NCBI RefSeq assembly: GCF_910592395.1
Contig: NC_088320.1
Coordinates: 10,480,001 to 10,544,000, forward strand
Direction of reading: 5' to 3'
DNA length: 64,000 nucleotides
From: Lineus longissimus
Lineage: Eukaryota; Nemertea; Pilidiophora; Heteronemertea; Lineidae
Each line of letters opens with the position of its first letter. Position 1 is the first letter of the stretch. Of this stretch, positions 54,761-64,000 are shown piece by piece. The notes under the pieces were generated by a model. It was not told the DNA's origin. It worked only from the letters and a program-made list of their open reading frames with translations, and did no database searches. The position numbers and the translations under genes are program-made.

Positions 54761-57000
54761 ATGAAGTTTCAGAGGTTGGCCTGATATAGAGGTTTCGATA
54801 TTAAATAGATTAATTTCGTTTCATATCACCAGGTGGCGGTATTGTGCAAAAATGTCAGTTGGCACATTGCCAGCAGTTTTAAATTTCGCGGTTCGAGGCA
54901 ATCCGTCGGGGTATCCCAGATGCGCAGTGTTGTACTGCGCCACTAGATCTGCATACTACAAGTATTATGGAAGACAGCCATTTTATGAATTTGAAGCGAG
55001 ACGAAGAAGGAATTAAATCACCTTGAATCAATGCTAAAACTTAATTATCCGCTCTTCGGATGAGGTCGTATGTGTTGATTACATTCTTGTGATTGCTTTG
55101 AGATTATTAGTTTGTCCTCATTGCCGGTTGTTTTAGAAAATTTTGACTGTGATTGGAAGGTAAAATGAGAAACTTTTCACACTGTTCTTTGGCTTGGAAT
55201 GGGGATAGTCAATGCAGAGCCAGTTGGTACAAGCTGCCTTGCGAATCGGGGTGGCGTAATAATACTGTGAAAGAACAATAAAATGATGAATTGTAGCAGT
55301 GTGTGTCAGAAAGTATGTGATTTCCATTGCATTTGAGGATCCCAAAGTTTCGAGAGTATGGCAAAATGGCGGCTGGCGTCATTGGAGATTAGCGTCAAGC
55401 CGGAACCTTTCGTTACAATGTGGGCTTTTAAACACAAGTTAATGGTTTATAATCACCCAGACACTACTCATTAGGTAAACCTCTACTAAAAACACTTGCT
55501 TTAATTTTTGTAAACATGTCACGAGTGCTTAAAAAGAACCATTTTTGTGATCGTTTTTCGTCGCTGTAGAAATGTACACAGTCCGAGTCAGAGTCAGTCA
55601 GTGTGTCAACACAACAACGGTGTTAGTATACACATGAATCCATGATACACGGAGACACGAATGTAAACATTTGCCTGTTGGGTCGGAAGGAGTTCACTGT
55701 TACCGATCACTGCCCCAAGAAAGGTCATCTGAGCTGGTTGACTAAAGTAGATGATGATAATGATGAAAGTGTAGCGCAGCTGTCATCAGTGCTTTTATAG
55801 TTGGGCCTAGGCTATGGATTCATAAGTAAATGTCACTGACTGCCCTTTTGGGTCGCTGTGCAAAAACTATTGGGCCGATTTCTTCAAAGTTTGGTTTTTC
55901 TTGAATCTAATTTCGGGACCCAACACAATTTCTGTTCCTGAGGGCTCCCGTTCCGAAGGGATCCTCTTCTTATTCGTCCTTGTCTTCTGCTTGACTAATA
56001 TTTTACGAAGAATTTGAAGAGACGATTCGATAAACTTCAGAATATTCTAATACAACGACGACAACAACCTGGGTTCGAACTTATCTCGCGACAACACTCC
56101 AGATGTCAGCACCATACAGTGGTGTCTCCATGGCATGCAAGGTTGTGACATTTGTCTTCAGAACATCCTCCCCTCCTTGGGGTGTCCCAATTCCAACTCA
56201 AACACGTACTATTTAACTATCATCAGTCCAATACCCAGGAGTACATATCTTAAATGTACTTCAAAAGAACGAATATGAAATGCAACAATAACTGAATTAA
56301 AAATTAGACATCCGCCTCGAATGGTAAACTGTTACTAAATGCAACTTTATGCTAAACACTTCACTTCCTGAAATACTGGCAAGTCCAAAAAGGTTCAGGG
56401 CAATCTGGTATTCCAATAAAGCGCAGAAGTCTATAACTGCAGCTTATTAAAGTCCAATGAAAATTGTCTCAACACATTTTGCATCGTTCCAGCAAGCTCT
56501 GCAAAACCCCCCCCCCAAATTTGTACTGATACATGCAGAGGAAAAACTATTCAGGCTCTAATGGCCCATAAAAAAACCCACACACAATCTTTTGATGACT
56601 GCAAAAAAAAAAAAAAACCAATTTAAACCTTGAGCTTGCTCAAAACTTTGCCAAATGATTTGAAACACAGTTTTGCACTATTAGATCCTTGCTTCTGAAT
56701 CCATGTTCTACGAGTCAGCGGGTGCTGTTGTCAAAGTTTAGGAATATTGACACCGACTCGATACTCGGAAAAGTCACTTTACTCCACTCGATACCATCTC
56801 TCTTGAAAAAGTCAGGAATGTTCAAGTACTGGTACACTCTTTTAACACTAGAGTGTCTCACCAATAGTCTCTTTAGATTATCCACGAATTAAAAAGAGTA
56901 AGTCTCTTCAATAACTATATCCGCTATGATTATTCTACTATTGTACTTAGTAGAAAAACAGTCTCTTGGTTAACACTAATCCAGGTATGTTAACCCATTT
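54761..57000. other. Unassigned sequence
   Basis: No gene supported. An AAATGGCGGC sequence (55,364) resembles a YY1 site. A homopolymer A14 lies near 56,602. Four AAGAGACT words on the minus strand between 56,867 and 57,040 may belong to the BEL 3' end. Confidence 0.4.
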
Positions 57001-57038
57001 ATTTTCATCAGCATTATGAAAAAAAAACACAAGTCTCT

Positions 57039-58607
57039 TTAGTCAGCCTCGTCGTCACTGAAGTGCTCCAAGGGACAAAGTTTCACCACTGGACGTTTCA
57101 TCACCATCTCTCCAACTTTGACCTGAGCGACCCGGACAACACCATCTTTCCCTGGATGTGTCTCTATGACCCGTCCTAGCGGCCATTTTCCTCTTGCCAT
57201 GTTATCTGACATGACAATTACAACGTCTCCTACACGGATGTGACCTTGGTCCTTTCTCCACTTTTTTCTTGCGCTTAATCCTGGCAGCCACCCCTGGATC
57301 CACCGATTCCAAAAATGACGGACAAGCTCCTGCACTCTGCGCCAACGCTTTCTCGGGTTAAAGTCAGTAGTGTCAACGGACTCCGGTGCAAACCTGCCTC
57401 CAAGGCTGCCATGCAAGAAATGATTGGGCGTAAGTGGTACAATGTCAACTGGATTCATGGATTGATAAGTTAGCGGACGTGAGTTAATCAATCCTTCGGC
57501 GCCAACAACTGCACTCAGAAGCTCCTCGTCAGTGATGTCAGCTGTGCCTAGTATCGCGTGAATTGCCCGTTTAGCCGCTTTTATCATGACTTTATGAACC
57601 CCACTGAAATGTGGTGCCACAGGGGGTTGAAAGTGCCAACATACACCATAGCTCGATGTTGCACTTTGTATCTTGTCCTTGTCGAGGTTGTCAATTGCTG
57701 CTAAAGCCTCCATTTCATTGTCTCCTCCAATGAAATTACTCCCGTTATCTGATATGACATCTCCTGGCAGTCCGCGTCTCGAAGCCATCCTAAAGAAGGC
57801 ATTTAAAAAACTTTTAGTGTCCATACTAAAGGCACGCTCCAAGTGAACAGCTCTTGTAGCTAAACACGTAAATAGACACAAGTATCTCTTTTGGCGACTT
57901 CTCCCGCGTCCCTGTTTCGTAATGAACGGACCTCCATAGTCAACAGAGCACTCATTGAAGGCCCGCATTGACTTTTTCGATCTAAGTTCTGGAAGTGGAG
58001 CCATGAGTGGGTGTGATGGAACTGCTTTCTTCCGGCGACAATGCATACATTCACGCTCCCACTCCCTTATCGCCTCTCTTGCTGACATTACCCAATATCT
58101 TGACGAAAGTTGAGCAAGGACTTGGTTCGTGCCACCATGGCTGCTCTGTTCGTGGCTGTCCTTTATGATTATTTTCGTGACGTAATGGCCCCTGGGAAGG
58201 ATGACTGGGTATTTCATCTCCCACGGGAGATATTGTGCATAAACTAGTCTCCCATCAGACCGTAAAACGCCATCACTGTCGAAGATCGGTCTCAATGGTA
58301 GTAACTTTGAACCTGTTGGAAGTTCCTTCCCTGATCTGAGTGCTCGGATATCGCTGTTGAATGCTTCATCCTGACAGGACTTAATGATGGAAAACTCTGC
58401 ATCTCTTGGGTCCAGCGCTCCTCCCCTCCGTAAGTCAGCTGGAAGACTGCAATTTTCAAGGAATCGAGTTACATATGCCTTTACTCGGCAAAGTCTCCTC
58501 CAGCTTGAATATCGTGACGGCTGCAATCTGTCTTCAGCTGCACTCTCTTCCGTCACAGCAAATGTTTGTTCAGCGTCCTGTTCATCACTCCGGTACTGTT
58601 TCTTCAC
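57039..58607 (-). CDS. BEL/Pao integrase
   Basis: The 522-codon frame has an N-terminal HHCC domain (DSHEQSSHGG ... CMHCRRK) and a catalytic DDE core (D in CSVDYGGPF, D in VISDNGSNFIG, E about 35 residues on). A C-terminal BEL-type tail (DUF5641-like: GDVVIVMSDN, KWPLGRVIETHPGKDGVVR) follows. It is separated from RNase H by a single-base difference in an A-run just upstream (near 58,615). The ATG assigned by frame is not a real start, since BEL pol is one polyprotein. The domain looks intact. Confidence 0.92.
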   Translation of the reverse strand: MKKQYRSDEQDAEQTFAVTEESAAEDRLQPSRYSSWRRLCRVKAYVTRFLENCSLPADLRRGGALDPRDAEFSIIKSCQDEAFNSDIRALRSGKELPTGSKLLPLRPIFDSDGVLRSDGRLVYAQYLPWEMKYPVILPRGHYVTKIIIKDSHEQSSHGGTNQVLAQLSSRYWVMSAREAIREWERECMHCRRKKAVPSHPLMAPLPELRSKKSMRAFNECSVDYGGPFITKQGRGRSRQKRYLCLFTCLATRAVHLERAFSMDTKSFLNAFFRMASRRGLPGDVISDNGSNFIGGDNEMEALAAIDNLDKDKIQSATSSYGVCWHFQPPVAPHFSGVHKVMIKAAKRAIHAILGTADITDEELLSAVVGAEGLINSRPLTYQSMNPVDIVPLTPNHFLHGSLGGRFAPESVDTTDFNPRKRWRRVQELVRHFWNRWIQGWLPGLSARKKWRKDQGHIRVGDVVIVMSDNMARGKWPLGRVIETHPGKDGVVRVAQVKVGEMVMKRPVVKLCPLEHFSDDEAD

Positions 58608-58608
58608 T

Positions 58609-60183
58609 TCAGTTTTTGAGATGCTTGACTGAAGTTTGGTCTCGATCTTGTTCTCTGGCCAAGTTGTGGGGTCTCGTAGTAGAAATGCCGGACCACCAAC
58701 GTTCCTCTTTTGCTAGTTCCGGTACAGTTAGTCCTCTTGTTAGAAGATCTGCAGGATTTTCCTTAGTTGGGATGTAGTGCCATTGATCTGGATTTGTGAC
58801 TCTCTGAATTTCTCCAACACGGTTTGCTACAAACGGTTTGAACGATCGACTCCTCCCTCTTATCCAGAAAAGGGTATCCATGCTATCACTCCAAAAGACC
58901 CAATGACTCCTATCGATTTTAAGCGTTTTCCCAACCATCTCAGCAAGACGTAGTCCGACAATAGCTCCCATAAGCTCTAAGCGAGGAATACTAATAGACT
59001 GCAACGGTACTACTCTGCTTTTAGAAGTAATCAGACGACTAGTAACGGCTCCTCCCTCATAGACATGTCTGATGTATGCTGTGGCTCCGTATGCATCCTG
59101 TGATGCATCGACAAAAATATGCATAACAGTCTCCTCAATATCCAAGTCAAGTCTGAGGCAGCGTGGAATCCGGATTTCTGGTAGGTCGGCCAATTCTCTG
59201 AACCATTCTTTTATCTTTGTAGACAGTTCTCCTTCTACGGGAATGTCCCAGTCTAGTCCTAATGCCCAGAGTTCTTGGAGTAACATTCTTGCTCGAACGA
59301 TATACGGTGACAAAAATCCGAGAGGATCTAACAATGTTGCGATTCTTTTTAGAAACAGTCTCTTAGTGATTGTCTCATCTGGGGGCTGGTTTATACTGAA
59401 CATGAAGTTGTCCTCTTTTGGTAACCATAGCACTCCCAATGTCTTCACAGCAGGCAGTTCCCCCTTGTCTAGATCAACTTTTGCAACACAATCTGCAGCA
59501 GGAGTACTCTTGAGTACCTCGGGGCTGTTCGACATCCATTTTCTCGCGTGCATACCAGCGGTGTCCCACAGACTCGATACCTGGTGATAAAGGGCCACTG
59601 CTGCTGGTACATTTCTGACACTGTCCATGGAATCATCCATATATGTTGATTCTAAAATTGTCTCTGCGCCTAGGGGGTATTCATTACGGTGTTTTTCTGC
59701 ATGCTGTCTAACCACATACTGCGCTAAGAACGGTGATGAGTTGATGCCAAACACCACCCGTTTAAACTCGTACACATCCGGCTTCTTCTCTGTCTGCATG
59801 TCTCTCCAAAAGAAACAATGAAAACGACGATCGTCTTCAATAAGCTCAATCTGGCAATACATCTCGGACACATCACTCATCAAAGCGATAGGGTCTCGAC
59901 GTAATCTAAGCAAGACAGAAAACAGTTCATTTTGCAGCTTGGGTCCCTGGTTGATCAGATTGTTTAACGACACTCCTCCAGTCTTGGCCGATGCATCAAA
60001 AACCAAACGTGTTTTTGTTGTCGATTTATCTGGTCTTAGCACTGGAAAGTGGGGCAAATACCAGGCTGTTGTTGGCTGTTCTCTCTCAGCTTCAAGTAGC
60101 CTCCTGACATAGCCTTTTTTCTCGTAATCTCCAATCACGCTGCTATATGCCTCTCGAACAGGTGCGTCTCTCTCCAGCCTTTT
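58609..60183 (-). CDS. BEL/Pao reverse transcriptase and RNase H (C-terminal part of pol)
   Basis: Homology begins right at the edge of the family B insertion (RLERDAPVREAY), upstream of the first ATG at 60,138. RT motifs are ARLVFDAS-like KTRLVFDASAK, SDVSEMYCQI with the first Asp, VVFGINSSPF and YMDD (59,632-59,643). The peptidase A17 region follows, then RNase H (HIFVDASQDAYGA ... IPRLELMGA ... WSDSMDTLFWI). The end of this frame, HLKN-stop, reflects the A-run shift. RT-RNase H copies element RNA into DNA in Gag particles. Confidence 0.92.
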   Translation of the reverse strand, partial: KRLERDAPVREAYSSVIGDYEKKGYVRRLLEAEREQPTTAWYLPHFPVLRPDKSTTKTRLVFDASAKTGGVSLNNLINQGPKLQNELFSVLLRLRRDPIALMSDVSEMYCQIELIEDDRRFHCFFWRDMQTEKKPDVYEFKRVVFGINSSPFLAQYVVRQHAEKHRNEYPLGAETILESTYMDDSMDSVRNVPAAVALYHQVSSLWDTAGMHARKWMSNSPEVLKSTPAADCVAKVDLDKGELPAVKTLGVLWLPKEDNFMFSINQPPDETITKRLFLKRIATLLDPLGFLSPYIVRARMLLQELWALGLDWDIPVEGELSTKIKEWFRELADLPEIRIPRCLRLDLDIEETVMHIFVDASQDAYGATAYIRHVYEGGAVTSRLITSKSRVVPLQSISIPRLELMGAIVGLRLAEMVGKTLKIDRSHWVFWSDSMDTLFWIRGRSRSFKPFVANRVGEIQRVTNPDQWHYIPTKENPADLLTRGLTVPELAKEERWWSGISTTRPHNLAREQDRDQTSVKHLKN

Positions 60184-61839
60184 TGGCTCACCGTAGGGGA
60201 GTCTATACGATACCGCAGTGTCCGTCGTCCGTCGTCGTCGTCGTCGTCGTCGTCGTCCGTCGTATCCTAGTTCAAAAACAGTGGCACGTTTTTTAACCGC
60301 TAGGCCTATGAACTTAAAACTTTGTACACATGACCCCCTAGGTCAGATGACCCGTGACACTAAATTTCTGTCCGATCTGATTCTCTACTTGGCCACCAGG
60401 GGGCCAAATGTGGATATCTAAAAAGTGTGATATCTCGCTTATTAGTGACTTGTTTTCGATAAAACTTTTGTGGTAGGTGCTCATAGCAAGGATACATCAT
60501 ATATCTTACGGGTTTTTAATTTGATCTACTTTTCAAGGTCGCAGAGGTCAAATGGCGTGAATTGGCCGTTTGAGTGTAACTATGGCACGTTTCTCAACCA
60601 CCAAAGCTATGAGCTTGAAACTTGGTACATATAACCCCGTATATCAGATAACCTCTGGTGCTGAATTTCAGCCTGATCTGATTCTTGGCTTTGCCACCAG
60701 GGGCCAAAACAGAAAAAGTAAGAAGTGCAATAGCCTGCTTATTAGCAAATTGTTTTTGATGAAATTTTTATGGCAGGGACCCCTAGCAAGGTTACCTCAG
60801 ATGTTGCACGATTTTTCGGATTTGACCTACTTTTTAAGGTCGCTGAGGTCAAATGGCGTAAATTTGCCGTTTGAGTGTAACTATGGCACGTTTCTCAACC
60901 GCAACAGTTATGAACTTGAAACTTTGAACAAATGACCCCCTAGGTCAGTTGACCTTTTACACTGAATTTTGGTTCGGTCTGATTATTGACTTGGCCACCA
61001 GGGGGCACAAACTCAAAACTCAAAAAGTGTGATTTCTCGCGTATTACTGATTTGTTTTTGATAAAAGTTTCATGGTAGGTACTCCCAGCAAGGATACATC
61101 ACATATCTTACAGGTTTTTGATTTGACCCACCTTTCAAGTTCACAGAGGTCAAAGTTGAAAACTTTACCGTTCTTGGTACGTTTTGTCGTTGTTCAATGT
61201 AAAGAGTTTTAATTTTGTGTAATGATGCATCTAAGAAGCCACTATTTGTATGCCAAGTTTCAGCCAGATCGGAATTCAAATATGGCCGAAATTGCATGTT
61301 TTGTGGGTTTTTCCTCGTATTGTGGCAATCCAAAGGTCGTGAGTTCAAACCCCGGTCAAGGACAGCCAAAAATATTTTTATTTTTCATCTTTTCCTTTTT
61401 TCTTTTCTGAGTTCTATCTTACATTTTCTTCATTTTTTGATTTATTTGGTGCCATAGATTTAATTAGGCGGCCATCTTGGAAATCGTTTTTTGCCGATTG
61501 CTGTAGTGTAACGAGTGATGAAATTGTTATGGTCAGGTGGATGTGTCTACATCACATATCACCCTGGTTTGTTATTTGACCTACCTGTCAGGGTCACTGA
61601 GGTTAAAGTTAAAAATATATTCACCATTGTCATGGAGTGGCACGTTTCTTCACTATCATTTTCACCTAGACTCTACAAGCTTGGAACCACAAGTCTCGGA
61701 TTCACCACTTGGCCAGGGCCGGCTCTGAACTGGTCACAGATGCATGTATAAATTATTAGAGGCCTACATACTGTAGCACTTTCTGTAACTGTCTACTAAA
61801 AATACTTACGGTGAGCACAATGGCCCCTGGCCGTTTCAT
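60184..61839 (-). mobile_element. Helentron-like family B, copy 3, inserted in BEL pol
   Basis: BEL reading frames end and resume at the element edges, inside an A-run (minus strand). The 5' end ATGAAACGGCCAGGGGCCATT is at 61,839; the 3' end CGGTGAGCCA is at 60,184. The 3' hairpin has decayed. A CGT tract lies at 60,222-60,262. Three ~302-bp modules (landmarks near 60,545, 60,847 and 61,149) and a fourth diverged one (61,590) follow. A GAGTTCAAACCCCGG box B-like word occurs at 61,341 without a box A. Confidence 0.85.
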
Positions 61840-62553
61840 TTCAGTATTTTCTAATCTGTGAAGAGCCATCTTGTAGCTATCTGGAACCTGGTCCTCGCAT
61901 GTAGTAGCTTTCCACGGAAGGCCTACTTTGTAGCGACGACCATCATAACTAAGTGAGGACTTTACGGTTTCCATGGCCTCCTTGTCCTCTAACTTGACAA
62001 TTTCTGTGTCTGGAGATTCATCGATGTCCCAATATCTTCGTATTGTCTGGTTTAGACTGGAATCATCTAAGAAAAGCGTGAAGTTAGTGCTATCTCTAGG
62101 CATATCTCTAGCATTACTGTCCTCCTCTGGATCCCCGATACAAGTCCAGCCTAATGGTGTGAGCCTTGCCACTGGCTCCCCAGGTTTTCCTCGGACGTCT
62201 GTGATGGAGTACAGCAAGTCTGACTGATCAACTCCGATGAGTATATCCACGACTGGCCTAGTCGAAAGTTCTCTAGGAAAGTCTATTTTTTCTAAGTGAT
62301 TCCACTTTTTCTTATGGCGGTTCCAATCGATCACCTGGAGGTTTCCTGCCACCGACCTCTGTGTCATGTAGGCCGATGCCTTCTGACAAACATTCCCATC
62401 AAGACTACAGATACTAAAGTCAACTAATGAGGTATTCAGAGTTTCCTTCATGTTGTTCAAGACGTTTACTGTCAATGTCTCTTTCTCTCCTTCAAGACCC
62501 AATTCAGCCGCCACATCTTCGTTGATGTATGTTTTCGAACTGGCGTCATCAAG
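61840..62553 (-). CDS. BEL/Pao protease region and N-terminal pol
   Basis: The same frame as gag continues after the TAG. DDASSKTYINEDVAAELGL is the protease start as found in the BEL lineage with DDAS in place of DSGS. Then comes the DUF1758/peptidase A16 region (VVDILIGVDQSDLL ... TPLGWTCIG), then the linker up to MALHRLENTE, where the family B element cuts the frame. The last ~30 codons of the open frame down to 61,756 are read from the inserted element and are not BEL protein. Confidence 0.88.
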
Positions 62554-64000
62554 CTAGGCGTAAACTTTTATGCGCTTTTTTTCGCTTACTAGATACACCG
62601 GGATAGTTCGTAGGGCCACGAACTTCGGACTGGTAGACATCATTGTCTCTGCATTTGCCGACTCCGCTCTTGCCTTAGGCTTGTTCTCTTTTGCTTGATG
62701 CAGCAATCGATTGTGAGATTGTTTGCATCCGTCGATCCCACAGGTCCTGCTCCTTTCGCATTTTGCCCCGACATGTCTCAGACCAAGGCACCTGTAACAA
62801 GCTCGTTTTTCTTTGGCAATTGTCCAACGTTGTTCAACAGGTTTATCCCGAAATACCTGACATGCCCATAATCCATGAGTTGTTCCACTATTACATTCTG
62901 TGCATTTCAGTCCTTTTCCTGGCGGCGCTGACTGATGGCCTGTCACAAATGACGATCTTGAAGTTGAACTGTCCTTTCGCTCGGACTGTCGTTCTCGCTT
63001 TAACCCATGAATTGCTTCCGCGGCATCTATGGCGAACTCCATTTCTTCGTTGACAAATTCACGCAGAGTAGTAACTGTCCTCTCCTTTCTATTATCATGT
63101 ACCCATCTGTGAAACCTCGCTAGCATGGCTTCACTTAGCTTCCGCTGTAACGTGATGAAAAGGGAGCCGCCTCCCAGCTCTGATTTTTGATGAGCGTCCT
63201 GTAAATTAACCGTCAGGACATCTAGCAACTCTGCAAATTTTTCTAGTTCTTTTGGGTTTCCATCCTTCACTTGTCTGAACTTTTCCAACTCTTCCATCCT
63301 AAGGATGATCTGTCGCCTCTCCCCGCCATACTTTCGCTCAAGTCTCGTCTTTGCCGCTTCATATGCTGCCGCTGAGTGTCCCAGGCCATCTATTACTTTT
63401 AATGCCTCGCCTGTGAGGCTTTCCCTTAGACGAAGCAACTTGTACTCTGGACTGATCGAAGCCACGTCAACACAGGCCATAAAGGCAGCTTTCCAAGAGA
63501 TATAGTTGTGTTTATCTCCTTGGAATTTAGGAATGGATACTCTTGACAGCAACCTTGTTGGGTCAAACGGCGTCACATGGGATGAAGATTGCTCAAACTG
63601 CCATTCCTGATCTTGATGCCCTCTTAAGGGAGTACTGCTGGCTGGTTGTGGTAACTCAGGCTTTTCTTCTTTTCTTTCGAACGGCTTTGCCTCCAGGTTG
63701 AAGTGGAACTTCTTCTCCTCTTGAGGTAGCACTGATCCCGATTCCGGTTGTTTAACATCATCTTGACCAGACTGCTTCTCCTTCGATTTACCCCTACTCG
63801 GCGTGTTCCTTTTTGCAGCTTTGTCACGCATCGATTTCTCTATTTCCTCGATCTCCGAACCCATCGCCTGGATTTCCTTCTCTAAATCTTCGACTGTTTT
63901 GTCTAAAACTCCAACTGCCTTATTGCTACTGCGTTCCTTTGGAGTTACTCTGGACGCCATATACTCATTGAAAAGCACCTCTACTGTATGGAAGTCATCT
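62554..64000 (-). CDS. BEL/Pao Gag (5' end beyond window)
   Basis: The frame is open to the window edge; codons before the nominal start still read as protein (DDFHTVEVLFNEY). A coiled-coil segment (ERSSNKAVGVLDKTVEDLEKEI...) is followed by a charged linker and DUF1759 (LSRVSIPKFQGDKHNYISWKAAF ... ERKYGGERRQI). Two to three Cys/His knuckles come next (CTECNSGTTHGLWAC; CYRCLGLRHVGAKC; CGIDGCKQSHNRLLH). It ends VYA-TAG exactly where protease begins. Gag forms the particle that packages element RNA. Confidence 0.9.
   Translation of the reverse strand, partial: DDFHTVEVLFNEYMASRVTPKERSSNKAVGVLDKTVEDLEKEIQAMGSEIEEIEKSMRDKAAKRNTPSRGKSKEKQSGQDDVKQPESGSVLPQEEKKFHFNLEAKPFERKEEKPELPQPASSTPLRGHQDQEWQFEQSSSHVTPFDPTRLLSRVSIPKFQGDKHNYISWKAAFMACVDVASISPEYKLLRLRESLTGEALKVIDGLGHSAAAYEAAKTRLERKYGGERRQIILRMEELEKFRQVKDGNPKELEKFAELLDVLTVNLQDAHQKSELGGGSLFITLQRKLSEAMLARFHRWVHDNRKERTVTTLREFVNEEMEFAIDAAEAIHGLKRERQSERKDSSTSRSSFVTGHQSAPPGKGLKCTECNSGTTHGLWACQVFRDKPVEQRWTIAKEKRACYRCLGLRHVGAKCERSRTCGIDGCKQSHNRLLHQAKENKPKARAESANAETMMSTSPKFVALRTIPVYLVSEKKRIKVYA

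Larger units (their letters stand above)
57039..64000 (-). mobile_element. BEL/Pao LTR retrotransposon, open at the window edge
   Basis: Gag-protease-RT-RNase H-integrase are collinear on the minus strand. The 5' LTR lies beyond 64,000, so the 3' LTR below 57,039 cannot be paired or delimited. The copy is disabled by a TAG at 62,554-62,556, a family B insertion in pol (60,184-61,839), and a one-base shift in an A-run near 58,615. Confidence 0.92.

Noticed and set aside
61300-61400. tRNA gene at the box B-like GAGTTCAAACCCCGG
   Set aside because: No box A or cloverleaf upstream; it lies in a degenerate family B module.

Overview
The window looks like repeat-dominated, gene-poor nuclear DNA of a marine invertebrate. 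It carries non-LTR, Ty3/gypsy, BEL/Pao and tyrosine-recombinase retroelements with eukaryotic features (spliceosomal-type introns, AATAAA signals, microsatellites). I found no host protein-coding gene, rRNA or tRNA that I could defend. The repeat styles (Ngaro/DIRS-like, BEL/Pao, helentron-like elements with ACG/ACGG microsatellites) suit a mollusc, echinoderm, hemichordate or lancelet, but the sequence alone does not fix the phylum.

Layout. 1-428 is the 3' end of a helentron-like repeat (family A). 1,629-19,040 is a tandem array of six ~1.38 kb macrosatellite units. It is interrupted by a 5'-truncated CR1-like LINE (2,427-7,012), itself hit by a 964 bp TTAA-type DNA transposon (2,673-3,636), and by a near-intact Ty3/gypsy element (11,620-16,460). 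19,452-25,775 is a Ngaro/DIRS-like tyrosine-recombinase retrotransposon with split direct repeats. Its recombinase gene is cut in two by an inversion, and its gag appears to contain two phase-0 introns.

25,844-38,830 is a mosaic: a 1.3 kb repeat duplicated at 49.5-52.9 kb, helentron-like family B copies, a 64-bp minisatellite, a 68-bp minisatellite carrying a Mutator-like MITE with a 9-bp target duplication, and a SINE. 38,900-49,500 is mostly unassignable sequence with fold-back elements and small minisatellites. 49,532-52,903 is the second copy of the 1.3 kb repeat, disrupted by a 2.05 kb family A element whose empty site is preserved at 26,128-26,133. 54,210-54,760 is another family B end. 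57,039-64,000 is a BEL/Pao retrotransposon on the minus strand, open at the window edge, whose pol gene is split by a family B element (60,184-61,839).

The genes here do not form a pathway; each set serves its own mobile element. What is informative is the layering. Insertions can be ordered in time: macrosatellite, then LINE, then TTAA element; macrosatellite, then gypsy; BEL, then family B. Several insertions can be placed to the base by comparison with uninterrupted copies. Families A and B share one blueprint (5' hairpin, subterminal inverted repeat, microsatellite, terminal 3' hairpin) and are the best candidates for a little-described system.
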